Of a DNA stretch of 64,000 bases, positions 61,626 through 64,000 are shown piece after piece. Source of the DNA: Armatimonadetes bacterium 55-13 (lineage in GTDB: Bacteria; Armatimonadota; Fimbriimonadia; Fimbriimonadales; Fimbriimonadaceae). The DNA lies in assembly GCA_001898035.1 (NCBI GenBank), contig MKRX01000016.1, forward strand, positions 67,371 through 131,370, written 5' to 3'. Every line of letters begins with the position of its first letter. The stretch's first letter is position 1. Under the pieces are notes generated by a model. That model saw nothing but the letters and a program-made list of their open reading frames with translations. It ran no database searches and was not told where the DNA came from. The translations under genes and the position numbers were made by a program.

Positions 61626-63476
61626 ATGCGTTCGGTTCGCATGCAAGTCCTCGTAAGCCACCTCGTCTTGGTACTTCTGCTCGGACTCGTCCTCGGCGCG
61701 ACTATCCCCAGTTTCTCGGCGCTTAGCCGCAGCGTAGATCGGGTGCTTGAAGACAACTACCAAAGCATCATGGCTGCCACCAAGATGCGCGAGGCGATCG
61801 AAGAAGACGAAAAAGCTCTCGCCTTAATTCTGCTTGGTCGTTCGAAAGATGCGACCCAGCGACTCGATGGCGCGATTTCTCTTTTCAATTCCGGTTTCGC
61901 CGAGGCCAAAGATTCCATTAATGAGCCTGATGAAGACACGCTGGTCAGTAAAATTGACTCTGAATATAAGGCATACCGCGTCGCGCTTGACCATGTGATC
62001 GACAAGTCTTCCAGCATTGAGAACGCTCGTCCAACTTACTTGGCAGAGTTAGCACCCAGCCGCAAACTCTTGTTGCAAAACATCTCGGGCCTGGTCAACA
62101 TGAACAAGACCGCTATGTACCGGGAGAACGATCTCACCAAGCGACTCGTTCAAACCGCATCCATTCGCAGCATCTCGGTCACGGGTATTGCGTTAGCCCT
62201 TGCCATTGGACTCACGTTTCTATTGGCCAGAAGGCTCTTGAGCCCTCTCAAATTGCTGACGTCCAAAGCTGAAGCTATCGGCGCCGGGAATCTAGAAGAG
62301 CGAATTGACTGGAATCGAACCGATGAATTCGGCGCCCTCGGAAAGGCTTTCAATTCCATGGCGGAAAAGTTGCTCGTCGAACGAAAAAATGAGCAATACC
62401 GGCTCCAACGAGCGCAAAAGATGTCAGATCAGGCTCTGGAGAGCCTGTACGATCCAGTCATCGTAACCAACTCCAAGGGCTATATCACCCACCTGAACAA
62501 GGCCGCCGAAGCGCTGTTTGGGCCAAGTCCAGAAGCTCCTCGCCAACCCATCATCGCTCACCTCGGAGATCAACTCATTATGCGAGCGATCAACAAAACG
62601 CTTGATTTAGGCGAATCTGAGACGTCAGAAGAACAAGTTCCCCTCATCCCCATCACCGTCAACGGAATCGACCGAACCTACCGCTTACGCGTGACGAACA
62701 TCAAGAGCGACGATGGTAAGACTCTCGGTGCGGTCGCTGTGATGGAAGATATCACTCACCTCAAAGAGCTAGATCGGCTCAAAACGGAATTCATCGGCGT
62801 CGCTTCTCACGAGATGCGAACGCCGGTCGCTTCCCTTCTCATTTCCGCGCAGCTCTTAGACGAGGGAGCCCTCGGTGAACTGACCCCTTCACAAAAAGAA
62901 GTGGTCGCTCTTCAGAAGCAAGATCTTAATCGCTTGGATCGTCTGATGAAGGAGTTGTTGGACATCACCAAACTTCAGGCCGGGACCTCTGAATCCGACT
63001 TACGACCCACGCAATGCGAAGAATTAGTCGAAGAAGCCGTAAGTGCGACACGATCGGTTGCCAAGCAAAAAGGCGTAGAACTAAGTGTGGCAACCGCCCC
63101 AGATTTGCAACCCGTTAAGGCTGATCGAAGTCAAATTGAGAGAGTTTTGATCAACCTGATCTCAAATGCCATCCGGCATACCAGGTCGGGAGGACACGTT
63201 AAGATTCGCGCAGAAGGTGGAGGAGATCAAGTAACCTTTAGCGTTGAAGACACGGGAGAAGGTATTCCAAAGGAATACCTCGACAAGATCTTCGATCGGT
63301 TTGTCCAGGTACCGGGAGCAACCGGAGGCGGCGCGGGGTTAGGCCTCTCGATCGCATATAAGATTGTGAAAGCACACGGCGGAAAAATTTGGGCGGAGAG
63401 CACACTCGGTGAGGGCAGCGCCTTCCACTTCACCCTACCTACACTAAACGACGCCGTGGGAGAAAAAATTTCTTGA
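61626..63476 (+). CDS. Sensor histidine kinase (KinB-like sensor, HAMP, PAS)
   Basis: The 616-residue protein has a membrane helix (about 7-29), an extracytoplasmic helical sensor domain (about 30-180, KinB-like), a second helix (about 183-203), a HAMP domain (205-255), a PAS domain (about 265-385), a HisKA domain with His395 (GVASHEMRTPVAS) and HATPase (LISNAIRHTRSGG, VEDTGEGIPKEYL, GAGLGLSIAYKIVKAHGG). It senses a signal across the membrane and phosphorylates the response regulator, whose TTG start overlaps its stop codon. Confidence 0.92.
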   Translation: MRSVRMQVLVSHLVLVLLLGLVLGATIPSFSALSRSVDRVLEDNYQSIMAATKMREAIEEDEKALALILLGRSKDATQRLDGAISLFNSGFAEAKDSINEPDEDTLVSKIDSEYKAYRVALDHVIDKSSSIENARPTYLAELAPSRKLLLQNISGLVNMNKTAMYRENDLTKRLVQTASIRSISVTGIALALAIGLTFLLARRLLSPLKLLTSKAEAIGAGNLEERIDWNRTDEFGALGKAFNSMAEKLLVERKNEQYRLQRAQKMSDQALESLYDPVIVTNSKGYITHLNKAAEALFGPSPEAPRQPIIAHLGDQLIMRAINKTLDLGESETSEEQVPLIPITVNGIDRTYRLRVTNIKSDDGKTLGAVAVMEDITHLKELDRLKTEFIGVASHEMRTPVASLLISAQLLDEGALGELTPSQKEVVALQKQDLNRLDRLMKELLDITKLQAGTSESDLRPTQCEELVEEAVSATRSVAKQKGVELSVATAPDLQPVKADRSQIERVLINLISNAIRHTRSGGHVKIRAEGGGDQVTFSVEDTGEGIPKEYLDKIFDRFVQVPGATGGGAGLGLSIAYKIVKAHGGKIWAESTLGEGSAFHFTLPTLNDAVGEKIS

Positions 63477-64000
63477 GCGCAAAAATTCTCATCATTGATG
63501 ACGAAACCAGCGTGCGAACCATGATGCGTCTCGCCCTGGAACACACCGGCTATACCGTCGATATTGCCCAAGATGGCGCCGAAGGAATCGAAAAGTATGG
63601 TGATGGCGCAGGCTATGACCTTGTCCTCCTCGATCAAAGGATGCCAGGCATGAACGGCATGGAAGTTCATCAGGTTATTCGCCAGAAGAATCCAGATGCC
63701 AAGGTCATCATCACCACTGCATTTGGCACGATAGACCTCGCCTCCCGGGCTATGGCCTCTGGAGCGGCGGATTTCTTACGCAAGCCTTTCACGGCCGATA
63801 CGCTTCGGCTCTCAGTAAAATCAGCGCTTGAGCGCCCATCCGATAAACGTCCCAACTCGCCGATGGGGAGCTTCGAACGCACCACCATCAACGGTTATCG
63901 GATCGAGTTGATGACAGAAATCCATGACCGACACTTCGGCGAGGTTATCTGCAAATACAAGGTCCACCAACCAAGTGGCGAGGATGCAATGGTAAAAGTC
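63473..64000 (+). CDS. Response regulator, N-terminal part (cut by window edge)
   Basis: Begins at TTG 63473, in TTGA overlap with the kinase stop, and runs beyond 64000. The receiver has acidic pair Asp9/Asp10, phosphorylated Asp54 (LVLLDQRMPGM), Thr81 and Lys104 (RKPFTADT). After about residue 125 comes a segment NGYRIELMTEIHDRHFGEVI that is not a normal DNA-binding domain. It could be a non-transcription output. The rest is outside the window. Confidence 0.9.
   Translation, partial: MSAKILIIDDETSVRTMMRLALEHTGYTVDIAQDGAEGIEKYGDGAGYDLVLLDQRMPGMNGMEVHQVIRQKNPDAKVIITTAFGTIDLASRAMASGAADFLRKPFTADTLRLSVKSALERPSDKRPNSPMGSFERTTINGYRIELMTEIHDRHFGEVICKYKVHQPSGEDAMVKV

Overview
The window reads as a Gram-negative-type bacterial chromosome. 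It most resembles an Armatimonadota genome of the Fimbriimonas kind, although this is inferred from family content and not proven. The hints are: a type II pseudopilin with an '[24 protein letters not shown]' type start (positions 3267-3210) beside a GntR/LacI-type regulator and a glycoside hydrolase; two PEP-CTERM surface proteins; a DUF1592/DUF1552 pair of the kind common in planctomycetes and relatives; several DinB-fold proteins; and the frequent use of ATGA, GTGA and TTGA stop/start overlaps. I see no insertion sequence, phage gene, CRISPR array or plasmid function. The only RNA gene seen is tRNA-Arg(TCG) at 58678-58753.

Layout. 1-271 is the start of a pyruvate dehydrogenase E1 alpha gene. 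386-4417 (minus) is a polysaccharide cluster: regulator, pseudopilin, small lipoprotein, secreted protein and GH76 endo-mannanase-like hydrolase. 4541-9051 (minus) is a tightly overlapping six-gene operon: a Tes/MSS-like radical SAM enzyme, a zinc-ribbon membrane protein, an Lgt-like membrane transferase, a second zinc-ribbon membrane protein, a small membrane protein and a dicarboxylate/amino-acid symporter. I consider this the best candidate for an undescribed system, probably lipid-related. 9140-13736 holds a redoxin, exonuclease III, dihydroorotase, DinB and phosphoglycerate mutase. 13695-16749 (minus) is Lnt, a CrtI-type desaturase and a small coiled-coil membrane protein. 16814-25122 (minus) holds a 1455-residue surface protein and the DUF1592/DUF1552 pair.

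25347-37883 is mostly housekeeping and small families: thioredoxin-fold proteins, a Ca2+/H+ antiporter, PdxH, PurT plus a second ATP-grasp enzyme, three DinB proteins and a membrane fatty-acid desaturase. The desaturase is followed by a gene whose start codon lies inside a 16-bp RNA hairpin. 38078-44993 holds a metallophosphoesterase, a PEP-CTERM/HAF-repeat protein with LacI-like operators next to its LacI regulator, an outer-membrane YjbH-like protein and assorted small genes. 45038-53241 is a run of secreted proteins, including a PQQ-propeller/TSP3 protein and a reaction-centre-type multihaem cytochrome.

53418-55991 is groES, a four-helix-bundle gene and groEL under a promoter flanked by two CIRCE-like elements, which implies HrcA control. 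56143-64000 contains a second PEP-CTERM protein, two sensor kinases (the second overlapping a response regulator cut by the window edge), the tRNA, a redoxin and MoeA. Overall the genes point to an aerobic or facultative heterotroph with an elaborate cell surface, a lipoprotein-modifying envelope and carotenoid or related isoprenoid metabolism.
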